From Petrocella atlantisensis (GTDB lineage: Bacteria; Bacillota; Clostridia; Lachnospirales; Vallitaleaceae): a DNA stretch of 64,000 nucleotides. Shown here piece by piece: positions 1 through 8,619 of this stretch (position 1 is the first letter of the stretch; the number at the start of each line of letters is the position of its first letter). The stretch is from assembly GCF_900538275.1 (NCBI RefSeq), contig NZ_LR130778.1, positions 930,001 to 994,000 of the forward strand. The letters are read 5' to 3'. A program made the position numbers and the translations under genes. Under the pieces are notes generated by a model. That model saw nothing but the letters and a program-made list of their open reading frames with translations. It was not told where the DNA came from and searched no databases.

Positions 1-1
1 T

Positions 2-112
2 ACCAGCGCTAATGGCACCAACACACGGGAGATGAATCCACTTTTATTAAAAAGAACCGTGATTCCTTACTTCATGGATTTACCGACTTTCAAGACAATT
101 CTGAATGCATAA
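2..112 (+). CDS. 3' end of a CDS cut by the window edge, function unknown
   Basis: An open frame runs from the first bases to a TAA at 110-112 and gives the last 36 residues of a protein, ending in DLPTFKTILNA. It sits 18 bp before the next gene, whose ribosome binding site (AAGGAG) follows directly, so the two are probably co-transcribed. The fragment is too short for a family call. A link to the ABC importer is possible from position only. Confidence 0.5.
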   Translation, partial: TSANGTNTREMNPLLLKRTVIPYFMDLPTFKTILNA

Positions 113-130
113 ACAATAAAGGAGAACATT

Positions 131-1081
131 ATGAAAAAACCAATCCTACTACTGATGCTACTTACTCTACTGTCCATCCTCTTTGGTTGTTCTAAAGAAA
201 CGGATTCCGGTACTTCGACGGCTTTATCACCTACAGGCGAAGTTTTAAACATCGGAATTCTTCCGGCTGAGGCCTCCATCCCTATCATTATAGCAAAAGA
301 AAAAGGCTTTTTTGAAGAAATCGGTGTCAATATTTCAATAAAAACATTTACATCACCAAACGATAGAAATGTTGCTGTTCAAGCCAAAGAGATTGACGGT
401 ACAATCGGTGATGTTATGACAGCTGCTGTTTTTGTAGATCGTGGTATACCTATGAAAATCACCTCTGACATACGAGAGGATTTCAAAATATTAGCTTCAC
501 CTAATTCTTCTATTACTACCATAAAAGATTTAGACGGTAGAACAGTCTCTCTTGTACCCAACTTCATTCTAGAATATATTATGGACACTTTTGCAACTGA
601 AAATGAAATCACCTATAATATCATCGAAATTCCTTCATTTGCAGGTAGAGCAGAAGCACTCATGTCTGATCAAATTGATGGTGTTGTTTTCACAGAGCCT
701 CAAGCCGGTATGTTGGTTAAAAATGGTGCGCACTTACTTGGTAGTTCTAAGACAGCAGGTATTAAAGGTGGGGCCTTCATCTTCACTGATGCTGTACTCT
801 CAGGTCGACCGGGAGATGTAAAAGCCTTCTATGAAGGCTATAATAAAGCCATAGATTATATGAACGAAGTTGATGTCAATGCATACAGTGACATACTGGC
901 CAATTATCAATTTCCGGAAGCCATCAATGACTACTTATCCAATCAAGAGGACGTCTTTCAACATGCTGGTCAAATAAGCATAGAACAATTTGATGATATT
1001 ATTGAATGGACCAAAGAAAAAGAACAAATTGGTCAATTGTATTCTTTTGATGCTCTTACGGATTTTTCTTATATAGAATAA
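131..1081 (+). CDS. ABC transporter substrate-binding lipoprotein (SsuA/TauA/NMT1-like)
   Basis: A 316-aa exported binding protein. The N-terminus is a lipoprotein signal peptide with a lipobox at about residues 17-20 (LFGC), so it should be anchored outside the membrane. The body has the periplasmic-binding fold of the nitrate/sulfonate/taurine/thiamine-precursor group: residues 40-60 carry the NIGILPAEASIPIIIAKEKG strand-helix start, followed by a GDVMTAAVF segment and a VVFTEPQAG segment typical of NMT1/SsuA-like proteins. The ligand cannot be told from sequence. The start at 131 follows AAGGAG by 8 nt. The partner permease and ATPase lie just downstream on the opposite strand, so the transporter is encoded by two converging transcripts, which is unusual. 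Confidence 0.85.
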   Translation: MKKPILLLMLLTLLSILFGCSKETDSGTSTALSPTGEVLNIGILPAEASIPIIIAKEKGFFEEIGVNISIKTFTSPNDRNVAVQAKEIDGTIGDVMTAAVFVDRGIPMKITSDIREDFKILASPNSSITTIKDLDGRTVSLVPNFILEYIMDTFATENEITYNIIEIPSFAGRAEALMSDQIDGVVFTEPQAGMLVKNGAHLLGSSKTAGIKGGAFIFTDAVLSGRPGDVKAFYEGYNKAIDYMNEVDVNAYSDILANYQFPEAINDYLSNQEDVFQHAGQISIEQFDDIIEWTKEKEQIGQLYSFDALTDFSYIE

Positions 1082-1090
1082 TGGTTGGTT

Positions 1091-1111
1091 AAGCGAGGCT
1101 TAGCCTCTTTG
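1091..1111. repeat. Short palindromic repeat, copy 1 (partial)
   Basis: The core GCGAGGCTTAGCCTCTTTG matches the better copies at 14871-14908 and 63395-63432. It forms a GAGGC/GCCTC hairpin between two converging genes and overlaps the last three codons and stop of the permease gene, so it supplies the C-terminal Gln-Arg-Gly. Confidence 0.7.
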
Positions 1112-1852
1112 CGCTTGCCATGGTGTAAGGGATGTTTCTATATAATCTAAGACTTTAAATAGCAGAATGCCTACAAATCCCAACGTCAAAATACCACTAA
1201 ACATCTCAACGTAATTCATTTTTGTCCAAGCACTTAGTATATAATAACCAATGCCATAGGTTGTTGCATAGTTTTCAGCAAAAAATAAGGATGCAAGCGC
1301 AATACCAATACTCATTCTTAATCCGGTAAATAGATTGGGCAAAATAGCAGGTAGTATTAAATATCTAATTTTCTGTCTCCGATTAACCAGGTAGCTGTCC
1401 ATGACTTTAAAATATATAAGGTCAATCTGCTTAATGCCATCTCTCATGGATAAGATAATCTGAAATACTATAATCCAAACCATCAATATAATCTTGGACG
1501 TATTCCCTAGTCCGTACATCAACATAAAAACAGGTAAAAAAGCGACCTTGGGTATTGGATATATAAAATATAGAAAGGGAGATATGAGCTTGTTTGCCCG
1601 ATGACTCATCCCTATCAAAATACCAAGCGGGCATCCAATCAACATCGAAATAATAATGGCTGTTATAACCCTAAGGCTACTTGCTGAAGAATGCTGGGAA
1701 AGTACCCCAATATGGCTTAGTGTATAGAAGATTGTTTCAAGAGGTGAAGGCACTGTATGTGTGTTTAATAACAAATGAAAGACTTCCCATATTAGTAAAA
1801 AACTAAATAGGCCTACAATAATATTTTTGAATTGAAAGGTATTATTTTTCAT
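1100..1852 (-). CDS. ABC transporter permease (SsuC/TauC-like)
   Basis: A 250-aa integral membrane protein of the BPD_transp_1 family with about six hydrophobic segments. The permease-ATPase contact (EAA) loop is visible around IKQIDLIYFKVMDSY and the downstream ILPAILPNLFTGLRMSIGIA stretch, typical of nitrate/sulfonate/taurine importers. I place the start at the ATG at 1850-1852, which follows GGAGGTG by 5 nt and overlaps the ATPase stop (ATGA). A longer frame to 1894 is open but lies inside the ATPase gene. It should form the membrane channel for the lipoprotein at 131-1081. Its last codons are supplied by an intergenic repeat. Confidence 0.85.
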   Translation of the reverse strand: MKNNTFQFKNIIVGLFSFLLIWEVFHLLLNTHTVPSPLETIFYTLSHIGVLSQHSSASSLRVITAIIISMLIGCPLGILIGMSHRANKLISPFLYFIYPIPKVAFLPVFMLMYGLGNTSKIILMVWIIVFQIILSMRDGIKQIDLIYFKVMDSYLVNRRQKIRYLILPAILPNLFTGLRMSIGIALASLFFAENYATTYGIGYYILSAWTKMNYVEMFSGILTLGFVGILLFKVLDYIETSLTPWQAQRG

Positions 1853-2586
1853 CCCAACACCTCCATATTCAAGGCTATTCGAATTTTTATACATGCATCA
1901 TAAAATCCCAACTGTTCCCTAGGATTCTTTATACCGTAGTATGCATTCTCTAGGGATGAAATACCGCCCTCATCATTAATCATAAGAATGGACTGACCTA
2001 AGATCATCGCCTCTTCAATATCATGGGTTACAAATAATAGGGTTCCTTTTTGCTTCTTTTGCTCTTTTAAAATCAATTTCTGTAGTACTTCTTTGGTCAT
2101 AGCATCCAAGGCCGATGTAGGTTCATCCATAAGAAGTAGATCCGGCTTTTCTACAAGGGTCCTAGCCAGTGCCACCCTTTGCCGCTCACCACCGCTTAAT
2201 TCGTTAGGATACTTATGCCCATGACCATTAAGGCCAATCTCTTTTATCATATCCTCTACAACCTGATCATAATCCTTCCAACCTTTAATCTTAAGTGGCA
2301 TAGCGATTGCTTCTCTCACTGTTTGCCACGGAAATAGTCCAAGCTCTTGGAACAAAAAGGATGTTTCCTTTCGTGGTTGACTGAGGGTCAAACCCTTTAT
2401 GGTTATAATACCTTGATCCGGCTTAAGAAAACCTGCTATTAAATTCAATAAAGTGCTTTTGCCTGAACCTGATTTTCCAATGAGTGCATAAGCAACTTTC
2501 TCTTCTAAATCCAAATTTAGTCGATCAAAAACCTTCTGTTTTTCAAAACTGACTGTAACATCTTTGATTTGCACAAATATACCCAT
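1849..2586 (-). CDS. ABC transporter ATP-binding protein (SsuB/TauB-like)
   Basis: A 245-aa nucleotide-binding subunit. Walker A is GKSGSGKST near residue 37, the Q-loop is FLFQELGLFPW, the signature is LSGGERQRVALART, Walker B is LLLMDEPTSALD and the H-loop is FVTHDIEEA. This order and the Q-loop sequence fit the nitrate/sulfonate/taurine import family. The start follows AGGAG by 6 nt. It is translationally coupled to the permease and begins 51 bp after the end of the GGDEF-EAL gene on the same strand, so it was probably co-transcribed with that gene before the gene was split. Confidence 0.88.
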   Translation of the reverse strand: MGIFVQIKDVTVSFEKQKVFDRLNLDLEEKVAYALIGKSGSGKSTLLNLIAGFLKPDQGIITIKGLTLSQPRKETSFLFQELGLFPWQTVREAIAMPLKIKGWKDYDQVVEDMIKEIGLNGHGHKYPNELSGGERQRVALARTLVEKPDLLLMDEPTSALDAMTKEVLQKLILKEQKKQKGTLLFVTHDIEEAMILGQSILMINDEGGISSLENAYYGIKNPREQLGFYDACIKIRIALNMEVLG

Positions 2587-2637
2587 AATGAACTCCTACA
2601 CATTCAATCTACTTGAGACATTGTTCCTTAATCCAGC

Positions 2638-4623
2638 TTATATCCTCCGCCTATGTATTAGAAGTTTTCTTAATTTTTCAACGGACATCGGTCGATGGTA
2701 GTAATAGCCTTGTATAGCATCACACCCAATAGACTTTAAGTAATCTGCTTGGTCCTTCTCTTCGACACCTTCAACCACCACTTTATAGCCTAAGTCATGC
2801 AAAAGACCGACTATATACTCCATCATAGCCCTTGATTTTTGGTTGCCTGGTAACTTAACCACAAAGGAACGGTCGATTTTAATGGTATCTACTTGCATTT
2901 CAGCCAAATAGGATAAAGAAGAATACCCTGTTCCAAAATCATCTAGTGCCACACCAACACCCATTGCACGAATGCCTTTCAATATATCATTTGCATGCTC
3001 AGCATCCTCAATAAAAATCGTTTCTGTTAGTTCAATATATAAATGCCGCGCTGTGATTTCATATTTTTCCATAGTATCACGAAGAATTGTGATGATAGAA
3101 TTATCCCTTAGCTGAAGAGGCGATAAATTAACATGAATAACAAAATCTGTGTTATCTCTAAGTAAATCTTTACAGTCTTCACACGCTTTTGATAAAATTT
3201 GTTCTCCTATGATATTAATCAATTCAGTTTCCTCTGCTACAGGAATAAAAGTATTTGGATAGATTATAGACCCGTCTTTTTTTATCCATCTAGCTAAAAC
3301 TTCCGTTCCCACAATTTCTCCTGAATGAGGTTGAACAATCGGTTGATAGTAAGGAATAAACTCTCCTAATTCTATACCTAATCGCATATCTCTTTCTATG
3401 TTAATTCTTGCGATAAAGACTTCTTTTTCTTTCGTTGAATAGAACTCAATGCGCCCTCTACCTTTATTTTTTGCAAGGTTAAGTGCAAGGTCTGAATTCT
3501 TCAGTAATTCCATTGGTTGTGTTGTTTCAGATTCTGGAAAAGCAACACCGATACACACACTTATGTTAACCTTTTGACCTTGTATCTCAAAATTACTATT
3601 AAAAACCGACTGAATTCTTTCTAATGGCAAATATATTCGGTTTTTATGAATCAGTTTATCCATGATCACAACAAACTCATCCCCACCAAGTCTTGTCAAA
3701 GTAACCTCACTCTTAAAGACTGAAATGACCTCATTTGCGACTTGACGTAATAATTCATCACCTGCTTCATGTCCATATTCGTCATTGATTTCTTTGAAAT
3801 TATCTATATTAAAAGCAATAAGGGCTACTTGTTTATACCTTTCATCTAAAAAACGAGCCAATCGGTCAATAAACAATTCCCGTTTCGGCAAATGTGTCAC
3901 TGCATCATAATACTTATGGAAATTAATTTCTTCTTCATAGGCATAATTGGCTGTCATATCTCTTATAACTGCTGCAAATTCTCCCTTGTCTAATAAAAAA
4001 AGAGAGATTTCACAATTAATCTTCCTGCCACTTGCACTTGTATGAATCCAGTCAAATCGTGTAATCTTACCCTCAGATGCACTACTAAATAATTCGGTTC
4101 CATAATCATAAGATTCTCGCCCATTTTCTTGAACCAATTCCGAAAATTCCATTGGGCTATGCCCAATAATATCTTCTCTGGATCTCTCAAAAATCTTTTC
4201 TGCCCGTCTGTTACAATCAAAAATAATTTCATTGCTGATGAGTATAATGGCATCGGAAGAGTTATTAAATAAGTTGATGTATTTACTATACGTTATGTCA
4301 TCTAATTCTTTAAGATAATTAAAATTCAAGAAAACAAGAGAAATAGTTATGATTGCTTCAAATGCCGCTGCAATCATGTATCCTAATATAAGAAATTCTT
4401 CATTATATTGTACGATAATGAAATCCATGATATGCAAACCAAAAAGTATAAACGTTACACCAACAATTTTAGATGGGAGAAGATGACGCAGTACTTTGTT
4501 CATCCAGAAAAAGCCAACGAAAATAGATGCTACCCCAAATAAAACATAGCCAATACCTTCAAGCTGATCCGTCTTCTCAAAAATAATCAGAGTCACAGGC
4601 ATTAATATTAAAATGCCAACCAT
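2638..4623 (-). CDS. Membrane PAS-GGDEF-EAL protein, 5'-truncated by a transposition unit
   Basis: The 661 codons left after insertion hold hydrophobic segments (residues 1-105), a PAS domain (about 110-225), a GGDEF domain (about 240-395, motif RLGGDEF at 311-317 intact) and an EAL domain (about 405-655, with EVL in place of EAL at GTEVLARW). The family makes and degrades cyclic di-GMP. The intact GGDEF and the conserved LDDFGTGYSSL metal-binding loop suggest both activities were possible. The in-frame sequence continues upstream of the first ATG without a start and without a convincing ribosome binding site. At 4678 it meets the insertion; the missing first 80 codons are at 8616-8855. Whether this remnant is translated is unknown. 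Confidence 0.85.
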   Translation of the reverse strand: MVGILILMPVTLIIFEKTDQLEGIGYVLFGVASIFVGFFWMNKVLRHLLPSKIVGVTFILFGLHIMDFIIVQYNEEFLILGYMIAAAFEAIITISLVFLNFNYLKELDDITYSKYINLFNNSSDAIILISNEIIFDCNRRAEKIFERSREDIIGHSPMEFSELVQENGRESYDYGTELFSSASEGKITRFDWIHTSASGRKINCEISLFLLDKGEFAAVIRDMTANYAYEEEINFHKYYDAVTHLPKRELFIDRLARFLDERYKQVALIAFNIDNFKEINDEYGHEAGDELLRQVANEVISVFKSEVTLTRLGGDEFVVIMDKLIHKNRIYLPLERIQSVFNSNFEIQGQKVNISVCIGVAFPESETTQPMELLKNSDLALNLAKNKGRGRIEFYSTKEKEVFIARINIERDMRLGIELGEFIPYYQPIVQPHSGEIVGTEVLARWIKKDGSIIYPNTFIPVAEETELINIIGEQILSKACEDCKDLLRDNTDFVIHVNLSPLQLRDNSIITILRDTMEKYEITARHLYIELTETIFIEDAEHANDILKGIRAMGVGVALDDFGTGYSSLSYLAEMQVDTIKIDRSFVVKLPGNQKSRAMMEYIVGLLHDLGYKVVVEGVEEKDQADYLKSIGCDAIQGYYYHRPMSVEKLRKLLIHRRRI

Positions 4624-4673
4624 CCCATAGAACTTAACTAAGTCTAATAACTTATTTGAACCAGTCGAAAAAC

Positions 4674-4678
4674 TTATA
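4674..4678. repeat. Target-site duplication, left copy
   Basis: TTATA here is repeated at 8615-8619 next to the ISEcp1-type terminal repeat. Deleting one copy plus 4679-8614 joins the two halves of the GGDEF-EAL gene in frame (Tyr-Ile-Tyr-Ile then Ser-Phe-Ser-Thr). Five bp is the duplication size known for ISEcp1. Confidence 0.8.
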
Positions 4679-4710
4679 TGGAAAACAATTGTACGAGCGT
4701 GTCCGCAACT

Positions 4711-4757
4711 AAAAAAAGCAGTGTTTTCAATGTTTAGTAGATGATGAAAACACTGCT
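4711..4757 (-). terminator. Rho-independent terminator at the outer end of the transposition unit
   Basis: Arms 4717-4729 (AGCAGTGTTTTCA) and 4745-4757 are perfectly complementary over 13 bp with a 15-nt loop. On the minus strand the hairpin is followed by seven T. It would stop transcripts from the chemoreceptor or the IS before the truncated GGDEF-EAL gene. Confidence 0.75.
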
Positions 4758-4775
4758 TCTAAATACAACTCAGTT

Positions 4776-4809
4776 AAAAAACCACGAAATTTGATTTTCG
4801 TGGTTTTTT
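4776..4809. terminator. Bidirectional terminator after the chemoreceptor gene
   Basis: Arms 4776-4789 (AAAAAACCACGAAA) and 4795-4809 form an A/T-flanked hairpin with T-runs in both directions, 10 bp past the chemoreceptor stop codon. Confidence 0.8.
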
Positions 4810-4818
4810 GATATAGAT

Positions 4819-6822
4819 TTAAATTTTAAATTTACGAATCATAGCCTGAAGGTTTTGAGCCATTACTGACAAATCCTCACTTGCGTCTGCGATCTGTTCA
4901 GAAGATGCCGTTTGTTCTTGGATTGCTGCAGATGCCTGCTCCGTTGAAGCGGCATTTTCTTCAGCAACTGCGGAAAGTGTGTCGATATTGCCCATGACGT
5001 TCGACTTGTTTTCCTCCATTTTAACGCTTGTTTTACTGATTAAATTTACCAGTTCTTCGGATTTAGCGATGGCTTGGGCTATTTGATCAAACGTTTCCTT
5101 CGTCATTTCAACTGACTTTTCTTCTTCTTTCACGATAACACCCGATTCTTTCATCTTTAAAACGGCTGTTTCTGCATCCTTTTGAAGTTTAGAAACCATT
5201 TCGTCAATTATACTGGTGGTCGTTCTCGATTGTTCAGCAAGTTTTCTAATTTCTTCTGCAACAACAGCGAAACCACGGCCATGCTCACCTGCTCTAGCAG
5301 CTTCTATAGAAGCATTAAGGGCCAGTAAGTTTGTCTGCTCAGAAATTGATGCAATCATGCTACTGGCTTCACTTATTTTTGTCGAACTTTCATTGGTCTT
5401 TTGAATGCTACTAAAGACCACGTCAGAAGCACGGGCGTTCTCCAGTGTTTTTTGCGCCAGATCCGAAACGACTTTTAGCCCGGTGGCCACAAGTTGGCTC
5501 ATTGTTGAAGAAGCGTGTGCTAAATCTTGGGTGCCACTTAAATTGATTTCTATTTCTTTACTCAAGTGCGTCAGTGCACTGGCTGCATCCATGGTATTTT
5601 TAGCTTGATCCGTTGCACCTTTAGCAATTTCGTTAATGGTCTGAGCCACTTCCTCTGATGCAGTGGCCGATTGTTGAGCCGTCGCTGTCAGTTCTTCAGA
5701 TGTAGCAGAGACTTGTTCTGCAGTGCTTGAAACATTGATTAGAAGCTCACGAACGTTGCCCGACATTGAAAACAGCGATTTCGTCATCAGTCCGATTTCA
5801 TCTTTCCTATTTTCAATTTTTGAGAAATCATTTTTATCATCTGATCTGAAATCCAGTGTCGCTTGTTTGTCGACGATTTGTGTCAATGAAACAATCGGTG
5901 TTGATATGGTCCTTGCAAGTAAGAACGCCACGAAAGATGAAATCACAAGCATGATGACGATGACAATCACCAATGTCGTTAAAAGCGTATTTACGCCCGC
6001 CAACGCTTCACTTCTTAAAGCGACATTGACTAAGAACCAGTTTGTGCCTTCAATGCTGTGAAACGCTTCATAAAGATCAACACCCTTATACGTATATGAA
6101 CCGACGCCAATTTTCTTTTCGAGTATTTCCTCAAATACCTTTGCAAGTGGTTCCACTGTCTTATCTGTTTTCGCCACTTCTATAGGCTGGAACTGTGACA
6201 TAACCAGTTCTCTATCATTATGGGCGACAACAATACCTTTATCATTTATCAGATAAGCGTAGCCTTCCTCACCAAATCCCATTTCATCGGTAATTTCCGA
6301 TAACGCGTTGCCATCACGTCTTGCAATCAACGCACCAACAACACGCCCATCATTGAAAATAGGCACAGCATACATCAAAACAGCTGAGTTCGTTACTTTA
6401 CTGATTAAGACGTCTGACACATTCATTTCACCTGAAAGCGCCTTTTGGATATATGACCTGTCGGATAAGTCGGTTGTTTCACCACTGGATACATATGTGG
6501 CCTGACCTGACATTGAGACGACTCCAATATCAAGGTACCCCAACCTTTCAATATCCTCTTTTAAAGACTCTTGTTGAATCTTAAAATCCATCGTTTGTGT
6601 TCTTGCGCGATTGGCAATCTCTTGTAAAAGCTCTAACCGAGCGTTGACAATTATCTTTATTTGATCAGAACCCAGTTTCGTTTCATCGACCAGAGCAACT
6701 TCCACTTCGCTTGTGAGACTTTGGCTACTGATGAATATTGAAATACCACCTAATATTCCACATACCATTACAACCAGTAAAACAATCAACAACGTAATCT
6801 TCCTCGTTATACCACTCTTCAT
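4819..6822 (-). CDS. Methyl-accepting chemotaxis protein with Cache sensor (transposon passenger)
   Basis: A 667-aa chemoreceptor: TM1 at about 8-30, a periplasmic dCache-type sensor at about 35-270, TM2 at about 280-303, HAMP at about 305-360 and a cytoplasmic signalling domain with the hairpin tip [19 protein letters not shown]. It would pass ligand binding to CheA/CheW; the ligand is unknown. I prefer the ATG at 6820-6822, which follows AGGGGGA at good spacing; a further ATG two codons upstream is too close to the SD. It lies 103 bp downstream of the IS right end, in the same direction as the transposase, which is the arrangement of genes captured by ISEcp1. Terminators follow at 4809 and 4757. 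Confidence 0.9.
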   Translation of the reverse strand: MKSGITRKITLLIVLLVVMVCGILGGISIFISSQSLTSEVEVALVDETKLGSDQIKIIVNARLELLQEIANRARTQTMDFKIQQESLKEDIERLGYLDIGVVSMSGQATYVSSGETTDLSDRSYIQKALSGEMNVSDVLISKVTNSAVLMYAVPIFNDGRVVGALIARRDGNALSEITDEMGFGEEGYAYLINDKGIVVAHNDRELVMSQFQPIEVAKTDKTVEPLAKVFEEILEKKIGVGSYTYKGVDLYEAFHSIEGTNWFLVNVALRSEALAGVNTLLTTLVIVIVIMLVISSFVAFLLARTISTPIVSLTQIVDKQATLDFRSDDKNDFSKIENRKDEIGLMTKSLFSMSGNVRELLINVSSTAEQVSATSEELTATAQQSATASEEVAQTINEIAKGATDQAKNTMDAASALTHLSKEIEINLSGTQDLAHASSTMSQLVATGLKVVSDLAQKTLENARASDVVFSSIQKTNESSTKISEASSMIASISEQTNLLALNASIEAARAGEHGRGFAVVAEEIRKLAEQSRTTTSIIDEMVSKLQKDAETAVLKMKESGVIVKEEEKSVEMTKETFDQIAQAIAKSEELVNLISKTSVKMEENKSNVMGNIDTLSAVAEENAASTEQASAAIQEQTASSEQIADASEDLSVMAQNLQAMIRKFKI

Positions 6823-6924
6823 GCGCATTCCCCCTTATTTGTCTTTAAATAGTGCCTATTAATGCCACAAATTTCGTTAAAAAAATAACTTTTTTTGTCC
6901 AACAGTCACTACATTTTCTTAACA

Positions 6925-6938
6925 CCTAAATTCTACGT
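6925..6938. repeat. Right inverted repeat (IRR) of the IS
   Basis: CCTAAATTCTACGT on the plus strand. Its complement ACGTAGAATTTAGG matches the ISEcp1 IRR as I remember it (ACGTGGAATTTAGG) at 13 of 14 bases, and it pairs with IRL at 8601-8614 with one mismatch. Confidence 0.82.
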
Positions 6939-7155
6939 CGTTTTACGAAAACCATTAAAAATCGATATTTTCGCTGAACCTACGAAGAATTCAAGTAGTT
7001 ACTCCTACATTTTAACATTATTCACACCCCTTCCTCAACACATTTGAATAAGATATACCCATTATTCTCAATTAAGTTGCAAATATCACAATACTAGGTT
7101 CAATTAATAAACCACTCGATTCATTCAAGCGATTCAAGCGCCAATTTATCAATCG

Positions 7156-8427
7156 TTACGACTCTAAGCAGATACATTTTTTATACACCTCTTGATAAGG
7201 ATATTTGCTTGAGAGCTTCATAATCACAGACCTAGCTGTTTTGATAATTTTGGCCGCAAGAAAAACGTATTTCAAGCGAAATGTCTTTATCTGCTGCCTA
7301 TATTCAGACACATCCAAGTAGTCAAATTTGAAGAGTAAAAACAGATTGTATGAAAGCATCATCATTTGGAATACTGCTTCATTTGCCCAGAATGATTTCA
7401 AAAGCAAGTGGCCTACTGACATGTCGTATTTTGCTTCTTTGATATAGTTTTCAGCATTGCCACGCTTTTCATAGGAGAGAACCACCGCTTCTGACTCTAG
7501 GTCTGTATTGGTGACAAAGAAAAAATAGTCGTACTCTGAACCTTCTAACAGGCTTAACTGAGCTCTTTCTTTTTCGGGTTTCAGAACGCGAGACACGACA
7601 AATCTTCTTTTTTTCTTCCACTTATCCAATTTTATAAGCAGCTCAGCGGTTTCTCTGCCGTCTATACCTTTAAGAAACACAGCAGAGGAAGCGGTCACTT
7701 GGGAGACAAGTGTTGCATAAGCTTTAGCTTTAATTAAGTATTTGCAACCAAGAGACTCGATTGTTTCAATGATTTCTTCATCGAAGTAGCCACTATCCAT
7801 ACGGAAAAAGATTTCCAAGTTTTGAGCTTTAAGAGTGGCAACAATCTCTTTAATCAGTTCAGCAGCACCATTTGCGGTGTATGCATTACCACTTCTAACA
7901 AAACCAGTGACATAGGCTTTGAGTTCATCACAAAAGGCAAACTGGACATTGTAGCATCGATTGCCCAGCTTTTTAGGATTGTAACCTTTAGTAGCGCCTT
8001 CTTGGTGGCCTTCTACATTAATGACACTGCTATCGATATCAATAGTGATGGATGTCAATCCACTTTTAGAAAGTAGCTTTTTAAACACTTTGAAGTTGAT
8101 TTCTCTGAACATTTGCGTCGTTTTGAAGCTGAAGTTGCTTAAAAAACGCGACACGGTTTCAGGCTCTTTAACAGAAATATCGAATTCACGAACAAGGGGA
8201 TCATTCTTTAAAAGTTTTAAACGTTCGAGCTTATCTATGCCTATAAAATGACCAGAGAGCATGGTTTTAACATGATTCATTTTAATCTTGTTTACAGAAG
8301 CGCTTTCAAAAGTGAGGTCATTTTCAATCATCTCAAAAATGCCGTTATTTTTAGTGTTCTCTAGCATCAGAAAAAGTCCTGCATTTGAGGTAAGATTTTT
8401 AGCCTTAAACTCGATTTTATTTATCAT
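7156..8427 (-). CDS. tnpA: IS1380-family transposase
   Basis: A 423-aa DDE transposase. Candidate catalytic residues are Asp in TIDIDSSVINVEG, Asp in FRMDSGYFDEE and Glu in KRGNAENYIKEAKYD. The N-terminal INKIEFKAKNLTSNAGLF stretch and the GHQEGATKGYNPKKLGNRCY block are characteristic of the ISEcp1 branch as I recall it. The frame is intact and full length (ISEcp1 TnpA is 420 aa), so the element may still be active. It runs from just inside IRL toward IRR and on toward the captured chemoreceptor. Confidence 0.93.
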   Translation of the reverse strand: MINKIEFKAKNLTSNAGLFLMLENTKNNGIFEMIENDLTFESASVNKIKMNHVKTMLSGHFIGIDKLERLKLLKNDPLVREFDISVKEPETVSRFLSNFSFKTTQMFREINFKVFKKLLSKSGLTSITIDIDSSVINVEGHQEGATKGYNPKKLGNRCYNVQFAFCDELKAYVTGFVRSGNAYTANGAAELIKEIVATLKAQNLEIFFRMDSGYFDEEIIETIESLGCKYLIKAKAYATLVSQVTASSAVFLKGIDGRETAELLIKLDKWKKKRRFVVSRVLKPEKERAQLSLLEGSEYDYFFFVTNTDLESEAVVLSYEKRGNAENYIKEAKYDMSVGHLLLKSFWANEAVFQMMMLSYNLFLLFKFDYLDVSEYRQQIKTFRLKYVFLAAKIIKTARSVIMKLSSKYPYQEVYKKCICLES

Positions 8428-8600
8428 AAGCCATCTCCTTCACAACACCTCTATTTGTTACATTTTTACCCATCAAACAAGACAAAAAACATACAAATAG
8501 ATGTTAATTTGCTGCAATTTTCTTTCACCCATTGGGTGAAAGAATGGTTTTGGCTTAACGATTATAAATACTTGCTTAAAGGGTTATATGAGTAGATTGC

Positions 8601-8614
8601 ACGTAGAATCTAGG
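8601..8614. repeat. Left inverted repeat (IRL) of the IS
   Basis: On the minus strand this reads CCTAGATTCTACGT, identical to the ISEcp1 IRL as I remember it. It creates the premature TAG (8610-8612) that ends the 5' fragment of the interrupted gene. Confidence 0.85.
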
Positions 8615-8619
8615 TTATA
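8615..8619. repeat. Target-site duplication, right copy
   Basis: TTATA directly outside IRL, matching 4674-4678; the match extends to a sixth base (T). Confidence 0.8.

Larger units (their letters stand above)
4679..8614 (-). mobile_element. ISEcp1-like transposition unit carrying a chemoreceptor gene
   Basis: A 3936-bp unit consisting of IRL (8601-8614), an IS1380 transposase gene, IRR (6925-6938), a chemoreceptor gene in the same direction, two hairpins, and an external end at 4679. It is flanked by TTATA direct repeats and interrupts a GGDEF-EAL gene. ISEcp1 is known for one-ended events in which IRL is used with a poorly matched sequence beyond IRR, so that neighbouring DNA is carried along. 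Here the outer end has only weak similarity to IRR, with AATTGTACG (4687-4695) matching the IRR core AATTCTACG at 8 of 9 positions but offset by 4 bp. The restored frame and the direct repeats are seen; the mechanism is inferred. Confidence 0.82.
6925..8614 (-). mobile_element. IS1380-family insertion sequence, ISEcp1-like (1690 bp)
   Basis: A single transposase gene lies between 14-bp inverted repeats. The length fits the family (ISEcp1 is about 1.66 kb). The bases immediately outside the IS core (TAACA left, TTATA right) do not form a direct repeat, which argues that the last transposition used the distant end at 4679 instead of IRR. The 6829-7155 stretch holds the MCP leader, IRR and A/T-rich IS sequence with no further gene seen. 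Confidence 0.85.

Noticed and set aside
5216-6505. Plus-strand open frames opposite the chemoreceptor gene
   Set aside because: They mirror the coding frame of the MCP, have no ribosome binding sites and no recognisable protein features.
6925-8614. Simple insertion of the IS core alone
   Set aside because: Its immediate flanks (TAACA and TTATA) are not a direct repeat and joining them does not restore any gene, whereas the 4679-8614 unit gives both.
4679-8614. Composite transposon with two IS copies
   Set aside because: Only one transposase and one full pair of inverted repeats are present; the left end has no IS sequence.
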